This document shows, piece after piece, positions 8,267 to 15,653 of a DNA stretch of 64,000 nucleotides (positions are counted from its first letter, which is position 1; every line of letters starts with the position of its first letter). Origin of the DNA: Teredinibacter turnerae (GTDB taxonomy: Bacteria > Pseudomonadota > Gammaproteobacteria > Pseudomonadales > Cellvibrionaceae); the NCBI RefSeq assembly GCF_037935975.1, contig NZ_CP149817.1, positions 1,922,001 through 1,986,000 on the forward strand, given 5' to 3'. The notes beneath the pieces are model-generated. The model was not told the origin of the DNA. It worked only from the letters and a program-made list of their open reading frames with translations, and ran no database searches. The translations under genes were made by a program, and so were the position numbers.

Positions 8267-9730
8267 TCAGCAAGCCCTGGCCAGTCTTCGTGAGAGACTA
8301 TCGACGATTATATTCATGAACGCTGCGGTAGCGACCAGTAAAAGTGCCCGGTCGTAGCGAATTTCCTCGAACGCCGAATCAACATAAAAGCCTAATGTAG
8401 TGACACCCAGAATACCGAGTATGGCGGTTTCACGCATGATAACTTCCCAGCGATACAGCAGTAACCCCATAAATGCCGGGTACAGCCTGGGCGTAACTTC
8501 GTAGCAATACAAACTTAAACCGCGCAGCGCATCCGGCCGCAGAGAAAGGTCGTTGCTGTGTCGAGCTATTAAATAGCTGATCAGGCCACTGTTGTGAATG
8601 GCCAACGCAATAATTGCGGGCAATGCTGATGGCCCAAAAAGCAGAAGTAAAACAAATGCAAGCACGAACTCTGGCGTCGAGCGAAAAAAAAGTAAGACTG
8701 CGTGCCCTAAAAAAGCAAATCTGCCGGCGAATTTGTTGCTTGCTGCCGGGTAAAGTAGCAGCGTGAGCAAACCCGTGGCTACCAGCGCGATAATGGAAAT
8801 AATTAAGGTGTAGGCCGCTGCCGGGAAAATCGTTTCTCGCAGTTCCACACTATACCAGTGCAGGGCGCCGAGATAATCCCCCTGGATGAGCTCGACCGGC
8901 CAAATATCACGGCTGAAAAACTGCCAGACGTAGCTGTTAATTAACGGAGGACTTTCTGGGAGAATTAACCAGGCGGCGATGATGTACAGCGGGATTATTC
9001 GCCAGTGCAGCCAGTAGCGCAAGCTCGCGATCAGTAAATAAAAGCACCACAGCAGGCAGGCTGCTTCTGAATACTGTCCCTGTTTAAACGCGGTTCCAAA
9101 ATAAAATCCCAGTGTTGGCAGACCGACAAAGCCGAGTAAAGTGCTGGAGCGCAACGCGCATTCGAAACGGTAGCGTGTGTAGCTGCGTATTTGCGGAAGT
9201 GCCTGAGCAAACTGGGTATATAGCCACGCGCTGAACGGGAGTTTATTGCTTTTCCCCGCAACGCTTATTGCCGGGAGCACCGGCTGTTGACCGAATATTT
9301 CGCTAAAAACTTTAGCAAATATTCCGCTGTAGGGCAGTGCAATGGCGAGTAACCCTGTTAACGCGGACAAGCCAAATACCTGCATAAAAATCAATGCCCA
9401 GAACAGCTCGTGCACCGCGCGTATACTGGCGCAGAATACGCGTACAATTCGCAGATAATAAAAACGGGTGAGTGCGAGACCAGCAATTACGGAACCGACG
9501 ACACCGAGTAACGCAAAAGCGACCGTCTGTGCGATTGCCATGGCTAACTCGGTTAAGGATTCCCAGCGAGGCGTTATTAGGCCGGCACCCATTCGCCCAA
9601 TTTCCTGCCAGGGGTTTGAAGCATAAATCTGGAGATCTGCCGCAGGCATCAACACTGCGGCCAAGAGCACGAACCCCACGCTTATTGCGCGTAGCGGTGC
9701 TGCTTTCAGTTGATTAAGAAATCTCTGCAC
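8267..9730 (-). CDS. Phosphonate/selenate-type ABC transporter permease, two fused permease domains
   Basis: An inner-membrane permease of about 487 residues made of two PhnE-like halves. The halves are visibly repeated: LGFVGLPTLGFYFGTAF in the first and LGILGVTTLGFYVDSAF near the C-terminus, each in the position of the EAA cytoplasmic loop. Single PhnE proteins are about 260 residues, so this is a fusion or tandem duplication that provides both halves of the channel. It is the last gene of an ATPase-permease operon on the minus strand. I take the GTG at 9730, which overlaps the ATPase gene by 17 bp; the open frame extends to 9787. Confidence 0.85.
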   Translation of the reverse strand: MQRFLNQLKAAPLRAISVGFVLLAAVLMPAADLQIYASNPWQEIGRMGAGLITPRWESLTELAMAIAQTVAFALLGVVGSVIAGLALTRFYYLRIVRVFCASIRAVHELFWALIFMQVFGLSALTGLLAIALPYSGIFAKVFSEIFGQQPVLPAISVAGKSNKLPFSAWLYTQFAQALPQIRSYTRYRFECALRSSTLLGFVGLPTLGFYFGTAFKQGQYSEAACLLWCFYLLIASLRYWLHWRIIPLYIIAAWLILPESPPLINSYVWQFFSRDIWPVELIQGDYLGALHWYSVELRETIFPAAAYTLIISIIALVATGLLTLLLYPAASNKFAGRFAFLGHAVLLFFRSTPEFVLAFVLLLLFGPSALPAIIALAIHNSGLISYLIARHSNDLSLRPDALRGLSLYCYEVTPRLYPAFMGLLLYRWEVIMRETAILGILGVTTLGFYVDSAFEEIRYDRALLLVATAAFMNIIVDSLSRRLARAC

Positions 9731-10385
9731 TGTACAGGTCGTCGAGTTCGGCAGGGGATATATCAGTAGCCGCCTTATCAAACACAATACACCCGGCGCG
9801 CAAACCGATCACTCGCTGAAAATACTGGGTTGCCAATTCCGGTGCGTGGAGCGACATAATCACGGTGGGATGGCGGGCAAGGAGTTGTGCCAGTAGCCGC
9901 TCCCGCAGTTCTGGATCCAGACTTGAGAGTGGCTCATCGCCAATAAAGACAGGCTTGCTGGCGTAGCAGGCTCGGGCGAGAGCTACGCGCTGCTGTTCTC
10001 CACCGGAAAGCTCCGAAACGGGTTGCCATATGCGGTCAGGGAGAGAAAACTCCCGGCACAGTGCTGCGATAGCGGTTTTGTGGTGGCGCCAAGGATGAAT
10101 GAGATTCCATAGGTTGTACAGGGCGTTGTGGTGATCAAGCCGACCCATGTAAATATTGTGATACGCGGACAGGCTATCGACCAACCCCAATTGTTGTGGG
10201 CACAAGGCCGCGTGAACGTGTATGCGTTCGTAAAGGCAGTGCAGCAGCGTGGATTTTCCTGCACCGCTAGGCCCGACCAACGCAATTTTGTCTTCGGGAG
10301 AGATGGTAAGTTCAATCTCCCGAAGCAGCGTTTGGTTGTTTGTGCGGTAGGAAAATTCTGAGAGCTGGATTAACGCTTCGCTCAT
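9714..10385 (-). CDS. Phosphonate/selenate-type ABC transporter ATP-binding protein
   Basis: The 223-residue cytoplasmic ATPase of the transporter. The Walker A motif is GPSGAGKSTL (about residues 38-47), the ABC signature is LSGGEQQRVALARA, and the Walker B region is PVFIGDEPLSSLDPE, followed by the switch histidine in MSLHAPE. It is PhnC-like but shorter than typical PhnC. The start overlaps the stop of the binding-protein gene by four bases and its end overlaps the permease gene, so the three genes are translationally coupled. Confidence 0.9.
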   Translation of the reverse strand: MSEALIQLSEFSYRTNNQTLLREIELTISPEDKIALVGPSGAGKSTLLHCLYERIHVHAALCPQQLGLVDSLSAYHNIYMGRLDHHNALYNLWNLIHPWRHHKTAIAALCREFSLPDRIWQPVSELSGGEQQRVALARACYASKPVFIGDEPLSSLDPELRERLLAQLLARHPTVIMSLHAPELATQYFQRVIGLRAGCIVFDKAATDISPAELDDLYSAEIS

Positions 10386-11248
10386 CGAATCAATTGAATA
10401 GCGCGGGCGGTCTCTTCTATCGCGGTGTAATCGCTATTCTTGGCCGGTACAAAAGATTTACGTGGGAAGCTCGCCAGCAGTTCCGGGTCGTTCATTTCCA
10501 GGAGCGCACGTTTTACCTTACTGGTAAAGTCTGCACCAAACTGCTTGTCGGCGTCGCCACGCAGTGTCCATTGATAGTCGGGGTAATCCGGCGTTTCCCA
10601 GATTACGCGGACTTTTTGCGGGTCAACTTTTCCTGCGGCAAGCTCCGATTCCCACACCAGGTAATTGACTGCACCCACGTCGAAGGCGCCTGCCTGTACC
10701 TGCGCAATCGTCATGCTGTGGTCACCGGAGAAGCCGACGCGAGCGAATACCCTTTGTGGGGGCTGCTCGAAAAACTCACGGATATAGTACTCCGGCATCA
10801 AGCGCCCGGAAGTGGACCCTTTCGAGCCAAAGGTAAAGGTTTTACCTTTTATCGCTGCCGGGAATTTTTTCGATCGGGTGAGCCCTGTACGGGTGTTCGC
10901 GATGAGATAAGTTTTGAAAAACTGATCTTCATAGCCCTGGGCCAAGGCCACCGAACCTGGCACCTGGAGCCGGGCTTGTACACCAGAAAGGCCGCCAAAC
11001 CAAGCCAGTTGTACCTGCCCGTTGCGAAATGCGGTAACCGCTGCTGCATACGACTTAACAGGGATGTAGTTAACCTCTACCCCCAAAGCCTCAGACAGAT
11101 AATCCGCTACCGCACCGAAGCGCGCTACCAGGCGTGATTCATCTTCATCCGGAATTGCAGTGAACGTAAAGGTGGTTGCGTTTGCGGCGAAGGCAAGCAG
11201 ACAGAAGCTGATTACCAGGAGATGTGTGCATAGTTTGTGTCGCGTCAC
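10382..11248 (-). CDS. ABC transporter substrate-binding protein (PhnD-like, probable selenate-type)
   Basis: A 288-residue periplasmic binding protein with a signal peptide ending in FAANA. The mature part begins TTFTFTAIPDEDESRL and contains LAWFGGLSGVQARL, FGSKGSTSGRLMPEYYI and FSGDHSMTIAQVQAG. These are typical of the phosphate/phosphonate-binding PhnD fold and especially close to the subgroup annotated as putative selenate binding proteins. No selenium genes are visible beside it, so the substrate could also be phosphonate or phosphite. First gene of the ABC operon. Confidence 0.8.
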   Translation of the reverse strand: MTRHKLCTHLLVISFCLLAFAANATTFTFTAIPDEDESRLVARFGAVADYLSEALGVEVNYIPVKSYAAAVTAFRNGQVQLAWFGGLSGVQARLQVPGSVALAQGYEDQFFKTYLIANTRTGLTRSKKFPAAIKGKTFTFGSKGSTSGRLMPEYYIREFFEQPPQRVFARVGFSGDHSMTIAQVQAGAFDVGAVNYLVWESELAAGKVDPQKVRVIWETPDYPDYQWTLRGDADKQFGADFTSKVKRALLEMNDPELLASFPRKSFVPAKNSDYTAIEETARAIQLIR

Positions 11249-11326
11249 CCTGAATTACTCCGTGTTTTTATGTCAATTGGCGGAATTGTACACGCTTGCT
11301 GGATTCACGGGTAAGTTGCAGGGCTT

Positions 11327-12277
11327 TTACTTCTGCACCTGTGCTGCGCGCCCATCGCGTAGTTTTGCGTCGCTCAGTTCCCCGGGCGAAAACCAGAGCC
11401 GTTTGTCGCTGAGAGGGGTTTGTGGGGGCATATGTTTGTTGGGAACCTTGATTATGCGTCTGGCGGCGAGATTGGCCTTTAGGATCGGCTCATCGTAGGT
11501 GCGAAAAAACAGCTTTTGAAACGACCCATCTGCAATGGCTTTTTCAAAGCCGCGCTCGAGCAGTTGCGCCAGTTCTTCATTGGCGCGGCTTACGTAAAAG
11601 TAAAATGCCGTAGGGTAGCGCAGTGCCAGCGTCTGCTCCATGACCAGCCCCGATGCCTTCGCCGACGGCAGCTCGGACCAGACTTCATAGATTCCGCGAG
11701 GAAAAAAATCGATTCGCCCGTGGTCCAGCATTTTCAGGAGGTTGTCACGGTGGGGGGCGGTTTGCACAGTAAAACCAGCGTCTTGCAAGGTCAAGGTGTC
11801 TGGCCAGTCATTGCCCATACCTGCGACCAGTGTCTCCAGCTGGGTCAGCGTTCGAATGTTCGCAAACCGTGATTGCGCGTCGGAGCGAATCAATAACAAC
11901 CGCCAGCCACTCAAACCGCGATACACCGGGTAGCGAATCGGTCGCAACTCGCGTTCTTTTTGCGCATCTGTGTGGATGGCGACAATATTGAACAAATTGG
12001 AATTAAGGTATCGCGCAACGCGACTCGCAGGTAGCGCGGGTATGGAAATTGGCGTAATCGTGAATGGGCGGCCGGTTTTTTCCAGGATTAGCCGGATCAC
12101 CGCTTTGTGGTAGACATCGTGTTCGCTATAGACCGCATCGGAAGGAGCAATAGGGAGTTTTATATGGAGCGGCTCTTGTTGGCTGCCGTATACCGTACAG
12201 GACCAGAATAGAGCGACAGCCAGCCATCGCCAGTGCCGGAGGACGTGCGTAGTTAGGAGAGAAAAAGAATTAAACAA
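11327..12277 (-). CDS. Periplasmic solute-binding-like protein (transporter substrate-binding fold)
   Basis: A 316-residue exported protein with an N-terminal hydrophobic signal (WLAVALFWSCTVYG). The body resembles the type-2 periplasmic binding fold of the SBP_bac_3 group, for example LLKMLDHGRIDFFPRGIYEVW and YPTAFYFYVSRANEELAQLLERGFEKAIADGSFQKLF. There is no permease or ATPase with it. A clear paralogue lies at 22551-23482, where the same segments occur as LFEMLDRGRFDYLMLGAHEV. Ligand unknown; such orphan proteins may feed a sensor. Confidence 0.7.
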   Translation of the reverse strand: MFNSFSLLTTHVLRHWRWLAVALFWSCTVYGSQQEPLHIKLPIAPSDAVYSEHDVYHKAVIRLILEKTGRPFTITPISIPALPASRVARYLNSNLFNIVAIHTDAQKERELRPIRYPVYRGLSGWRLLLIRSDAQSRFANIRTLTQLETLVAGMGNDWPDTLTLQDAGFTVQTAPHRDNLLKMLDHGRIDFFPRGIYEVWSELPSAKASGLVMEQTLALRYPTAFYFYVSRANEELAQLLERGFEKAIADGSFQKLFFRTYDEPILKANLAARRIIKVPNKHMPPQTPLSDKRLWFSPGELSDAKLRDGRAAQVQK

Positions 12278-12413
12278 AGTACGCGGTCAGTTCCAATTCG
12301 GTTGCCTTCCCACTAGTTTAGTGAAAAAGATACCGATTCGGAAAATAAATTGCGCGCCAAAATGATGAATTGTGTCGCGCATTACAAAGTTCGGCGCGGT
12401 AAAGCGTTCTTGA

Positions 12414-13724
12414 TCAGAGGCTTACCCGTGCCACAGCCTCCTCCTGACCGAGATGGAATTCGAATAGCCAGCCCTGTCGTTCAGTGATGGTTTTCACCAG
12501 CGCCAGGCCCAGGCCAAAGCTGCCGGTGGCGATCGCTTCTGCAATATCCTGGTTTTTATCAGTTGCACTGTAAGCGTGATGGGGGTTAATGACTTCCAGA
12601 GTGGAGGCATTGAGTGCGCGTATCTGAATTTCACCATCGGTACAGTGCTGGAATGCATTGCGAATCAGGTTATCCAACACTATATGCGCCAATGAGCTTT
12701 GTATATGGCGCGGCTCCAGCTGGTTGAGTTCTGTGCTTACCGTGACCTGCTTGCCGGCATTGAGGTTCTCATTGGCCGCGACAATTTCTTCTACGAGGCG
12801 GCGCAGGTCGGTATTCTCGCTCGTTGGTGGCGCGTAATCTTCCACTGCCAGCCACAAGATTGCCTCTGTCACCGACTTCATCGTATCGCCGGCGCGGCGT
12901 ATCCGCTGCAGCAGGCAGTCAATATTGTCATTGCCTAATTTGCGTTTGTGTTCAAGAACATCCATCGCGTTGCGGATAATCGCGATTGGTGTGCGCAATT
13001 CATGGCTGGCGTTGCGCAAAAATTTACGTTCGCGTTCGTTGTACTGATGGATACGCTGCAGCGCACTGTAGAGGCTGCCAGCCATTTGTCCAATTTCGTC
13101 TGCCTGGATGTCACGGGGTAAATCGTGCGGCGGGTTTTTCTGGTCCAGGTTTTCAATCCAGCGTGACAAACTGCTGATGGGCCGAAGAGAACGCGCAATT
13201 GTTGCGCGAAACACCACCAGCATGGCCACTACGAGGATACCGCCAACGAAGGCGAGTATTTTGAATTTGTGCCAAACCTTGGCAGCTATCTCATCTGCCA
13301 CGGTGATGTTGTAGTACACAAAAAACCGCTTGTCAGTGTTCGGCAGCGGAGAAATCAGCAAATGGTAGTGGGACTCCGCGCCTTCATTTTTCTGGAAGCG
13401 ATACAGCAGTCCTTCTTCTTTAGGACTCCAGTTTTTCCATTTGCTGGGTGGAAACCAGCGGGTTACCTCCTCCGGCAGATTTTCTTCACCAATGAATCCG
13501 CGAATAGAGCGCGTATGGGGCAGGGGGGCGTTCGGGTCTTTCGCGTAAGCCTGCTGAAACAAATGAGCTTCCTGCCACACGATGCCGTGGGTCGCGTCGG
13601 CGAGACCCCATTCGTACAGCATGGCTAGCATCGTGGTGTAGAAGGAAACCAATAAAATCGAGAATATGAGAACGATCTTACCAATTCGAGCGCGCAAAGA
13701 GGTTTGGCACTTAGGTGTTATCAC
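12414..13724 (-). CDS. Two-component sensor histidine kinase
   Basis: A membrane sensor kinase of about 436 residues. It has a transmembrane helix near the N-terminus (KIVLIFSILLVSFYTTMLAMLY), a periplasmic region of about 110 residues, a second helix (ILAFVGGILVVAMLVVF), HAMP, the phosphoacceptor histidine in NASHELRTPIAIIRN, an N-box (IVLDNLIRNAFQHC) and a G-box (FGLGLALVKTI). The GTG start at 13724 overlaps the end of the response regulator gene by 14 bp; the open frame runs to an ATG at 13742. The stimulus is unknown. Confidence 0.88.
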   Translation of the reverse strand: MITPKCQTSLRARIGKIVLIFSILLVSFYTTMLAMLYEWGLADATHGIVWQEAHLFQQAYAKDPNAPLPHTRSIRGFIGEENLPEEVTRWFPPSKWKNWSPKEEGLLYRFQKNEGAESHYHLLISPLPNTDKRFFVYYNITVADEIAAKVWHKFKILAFVGGILVVAMLVVFRATIARSLRPISSLSRWIENLDQKNPPHDLPRDIQADEIGQMAGSLYSALQRIHQYNERERKFLRNASHELRTPIAIIRNAMDVLEHKRKLGNDNIDCLLQRIRRAGDTMKSVTEAILWLAVEDYAPPTSENTDLRRLVEEIVAANENLNAGKQVTVSTELNQLEPRHIQSSLAHIVLDNLIRNAFQHCTDGEIQIRALNASTLEVINPHHAYSATDKNQDIAEAIATGSFGLGLALVKTITERQGWLFEFHLGQEEAVARVSL

Positions 13725-14379
13725 GTAACGCCACTCCGACACCGCGCAGGGTATGGATCAAAGGATTTTCAAAGGGTTTGTCTACCAGCTTGCGCAAGGT
13801 GTACAGATGAGATTTCAAGGCTTCTGAGTCGGGCGGGCTGTCTTTCCAGAGCACATTTTCCAGCTCGAACCTCGACAGTACACGCGGGCTCGCCTGAATT
13901 AGTGCGACCAGCAATTTCCAGCAGGCCGGGGACAGGTCAATCAACTTGCCCTGGCGGGTCACCTGGTGATTATCCAGATTCACCTCCAGGTCTGCGACTT
14001 TAAGCGACGAGCCACTGGAAACTTTACGCTTGGTGATGGCTCGCAGGCGGGCGGCTAGCTCAGGTAGGTCGAAAGGTTTTACCAGGTAGTCGTCGGCACC
14101 CGCATCGAACCCAGCGAGTTTGTCATCGAGTGTATCTCGAGCCGTGAGCATAATGACCGGTGCGTTGTTACCGTGTTCGCGTAGCGTTTTACATAAACTG
14201 AGCCCATCGATGCCAGGCATCATAATGTCCAGAATCATCGCATCGTAGGTGTTATCTCTACACAACTCCAGCGCGTGATCGCCGCGTTCGGCATAGTCAC
14301 AGTCGAAGTCTTGTAGCTCCAGGTAATCCAGTACACTGGCCGCGAGATCGCGATTGTCTTCCACGAGAAGCACTATCAT
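13711..14379 (-). CDS. OmpR-family response regulator
   Basis: A 222-residue DNA-binding regulator. The receiver domain has acidic residues in LLVEDN, the phosphoacceptor aspartate in MILDIMMPGIDG, and LTARD and DYLVKPFD for the Thr and Lys positions. The C-terminal winged helix carries an OmpR-like transactivation loop (FELENVLWKDSPPDSEALKSHLYTLRKLVDKPF). It is first in a two-gene operon with the kinase. The 285-bp region upstream holds no gene. Confidence 0.92.
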   Translation of the reverse strand: MIVLLVEDNRDLAASVLDYLELQDFDCDYAERGDHALELCRDNTYDAMILDIMMPGIDGLSLCKTLREHGNNAPVIMLTARDTLDDKLAGFDAGADDYLVKPFDLPELAARLRAITKRKVSSGSSLKVADLEVNLDNHQVTRQGKLIDLSPACWKLLVALIQASPRVLSRFELENVLWKDSPPDSEALKSHLYTLRKLVDKPFENPLIHTLRGVGVALRDNT

Positions 14380-14593
14380 TTTGGTTTCCTAACGGGGCAG
14401 TCAAAAAAGTTCGGCAGGTGGTGGTTTGCGGTCTTGCGCTTTCGGTCGACCGGAAAGCGTCACAAAATCAGGCACTGAGCTCCCAAAGGCGTCCACTTCA
14501 TCTATACCAACCTGTTCGGTGGCGCAGTATAACTTAGAGCGAAGTGCCATTGTTTACCTGAGATTGACGTGATGCAGGAGAATTTGCCAAACG

Positions 14594-14619
14594 TAAAACC
14601 GGGGGCGAATGGCCCCCGG
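14594..14619 (-). terminator. Rho-independent terminator after the rhodanese gene
   Basis: On the minus strand an eight-bp stem CCGGGGGC / GCCCCCGG with a five-base loop is followed by TTTT, 47 bp downstream of the rhodanese stop codon. Confidence 0.8.
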
Positions 14620-14665
14620 CTTGTGCTCACCTGTGAGTGCGCGGTAACAATCGAAGTGATTGGAG

Positions 14666-15202
14666 CTAGGTGTTCCACGGCATGCGCGCCAGCAGAAAAG
14701 CCAGCCCGCAGCGGTCGGTAATACCGGCGAATATCAAGCCCGCACCTACTGCACCGGAAACAGCATAGAACACTGGATTAAGTGCATAACCCAGAGCGAC
14801 ACCGCTAACAATCACCAAGCCCGCAGCGATGCGTACCTGGCGCTCCAAGGGCAGGGTATTGCGCTCGCCCCGGGTAACGGCACCGCCAACGTTCTTGATG
14901 CCATTGAGCCCGCCGTCGACAATCACCCACTCAATGCCAGGTAACTGGCCCAACTGTCTCACGGCCATATCGGCGCGCATCCCACTCTGGCACAAAAGAT
15001 AGACTTTACAGCTGTTCTCGGCCGCGACTTGTGCCCGCAAAGCGGCTTCGTCGAGCTGCTGTAGAGGAAGGCAAACACAGCCGCCGATGGACTCACGCTG
15101 GACTTCAGCGGGGCTGCGAATATCTAGTACTACGGAATCACCCAGTTGGTTGGCGTTGTGAAGCGACAAAAAGTTTGTCGCAGAGATACGTTGTGCGGTC
15201 AT
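14666..15202 (-). CDS. Rhodanese domain membrane protein (YgaP-like)
   Basis: A 178-residue protein with an N-terminal rhodanese domain (VVLDIRSPAEVQRESIGG, active-site cysteine in LLCQSGMRADMAVRQL) and a C-terminal DUF2892-type pair of membrane helices (IAAGLVIVSGVALGYAL and AVSGAVGAGLIFAGITDRCGLA). This is the architecture of E. coli YgaP, an inner-membrane sulfurtransferase. It lies 22 bp downstream of an ArsR-family repressor gene, the same pairing as ygaVP, which suggests regulation by reactive sulfur species. Confidence 0.87.
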   Translation of the reverse strand: MTAQRISATNFLSLHNANQLGDSVVLDIRSPAEVQRESIGGCVCLPLQQLDEAALRAQVAAENSCKVYLLCQSGMRADMAVRQLGQLPGIEWVIVDGGLNGIKNVGGAVTRGERNTLPLERQVRIAAGLVIVSGVALGYALNPVFYAVSGAVGAGLIFAGITDRCGLAFLLARMPWNT

Positions 15203-15224
15203 GCCCGAGCTCCCAGTGCATAGC

Positions 15225-15533
15225 TTAAAGTTCGTCGGGGCAGTAGATTGATTTGAGCGTCGCGATAAGCTTGAGTGCGTTTGTGCCCTGCAAGCGGTAA
15301 TAGACTGTTTGCCCTTCTTTTCGAGTCGCGACCAAATCCGCTTCCCGCAAGCGCGCCAGGTGTTGTGAAAGCGCCGATTGGCTCAGTGGCACCATTTGGT
15401 TTAGCTCACCTACGGAAAGTTCTTTATCACCCAAACAGCAACAAACCATGAGTCGGCTTTCATTTCCGAGTTCTTTTAACAACGCCGCTGCGTTTTTGGC
15501 GTGCGCGGCTAGTGCTTCCTGTGGGTTTGTCAC
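15225..15533 (-). CDS. ArsR-family repressor, probably persulfide-sensing (YgaV/BigR/SqrR type)
   Basis: A 102-residue winged-helix repressor: NESRLMVCCCLGDKELSVGEL, recognition helix LSQSALSQHLARLREADLV and wing RKEGQTVYYRL. Cysteines at 31-33 and Cys98 near the C-terminus match the spacing of the two sensing cysteines of SqrR/BigR-type repressors that form a tetrasulfide bridge. The ArsR metal site ELCVCDL is not present. Linkage to a rhodanese gene supports a sulfur-stress role; the assignment of ligand is inference. Confidence 0.82.
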   Translation of the reverse strand: MTNPQEALAAHAKNAAALLKELGNESRLMVCCCLGDKELSVGELNQMVPLSQSALSQHLARLREADLVATRKEGQTVYYRLQGTNALKLIATLKSIYCPDEL

Positions 15534-15568
15534 AGTTCCCCCCTTTACAGTGATGCTGGTGAGAGTAC

Positions 15569-15584
15569 ATTAGATTTAGCTAAT
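15569..15584. promoter_or_regulatory. Candidate operator of the ArsR-family repressor
   Basis: ATTAG, six bases, CTAAT forms an AT-rich dyad 36 bp upstream of the repressor start, in the expected promoter region. Self-regulation is usual for this family. Prediction only. Confidence 0.4.
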
Positions 15585-15602
15585 TAAACAAGGGCTTAAA
15601 TC

Positions 15603-15638
15603 AAAAAAAAGCCGGTGATGCCAAGCATAACCGGCTTT
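15603..15638 (-). terminator. Rho-independent terminator of the chemoreceptor gene
   Basis: On the minus strand GCCGGT, a 13-base loop, ACCGGC and then eight T lie 16 bp after the chemoreceptor stop. The flanking A and T residues extend the stem. Confidence 0.8.
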
Positions 15639-15653
15639 GGGATTCTGGTTAAG

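Noticed and set aside
10340-11137. 265-codon plus-strand open frame
   Set aside because: It is the antisense shadow of the PhnD-like binding protein gene, which has a signal peptide and clear family motifs.
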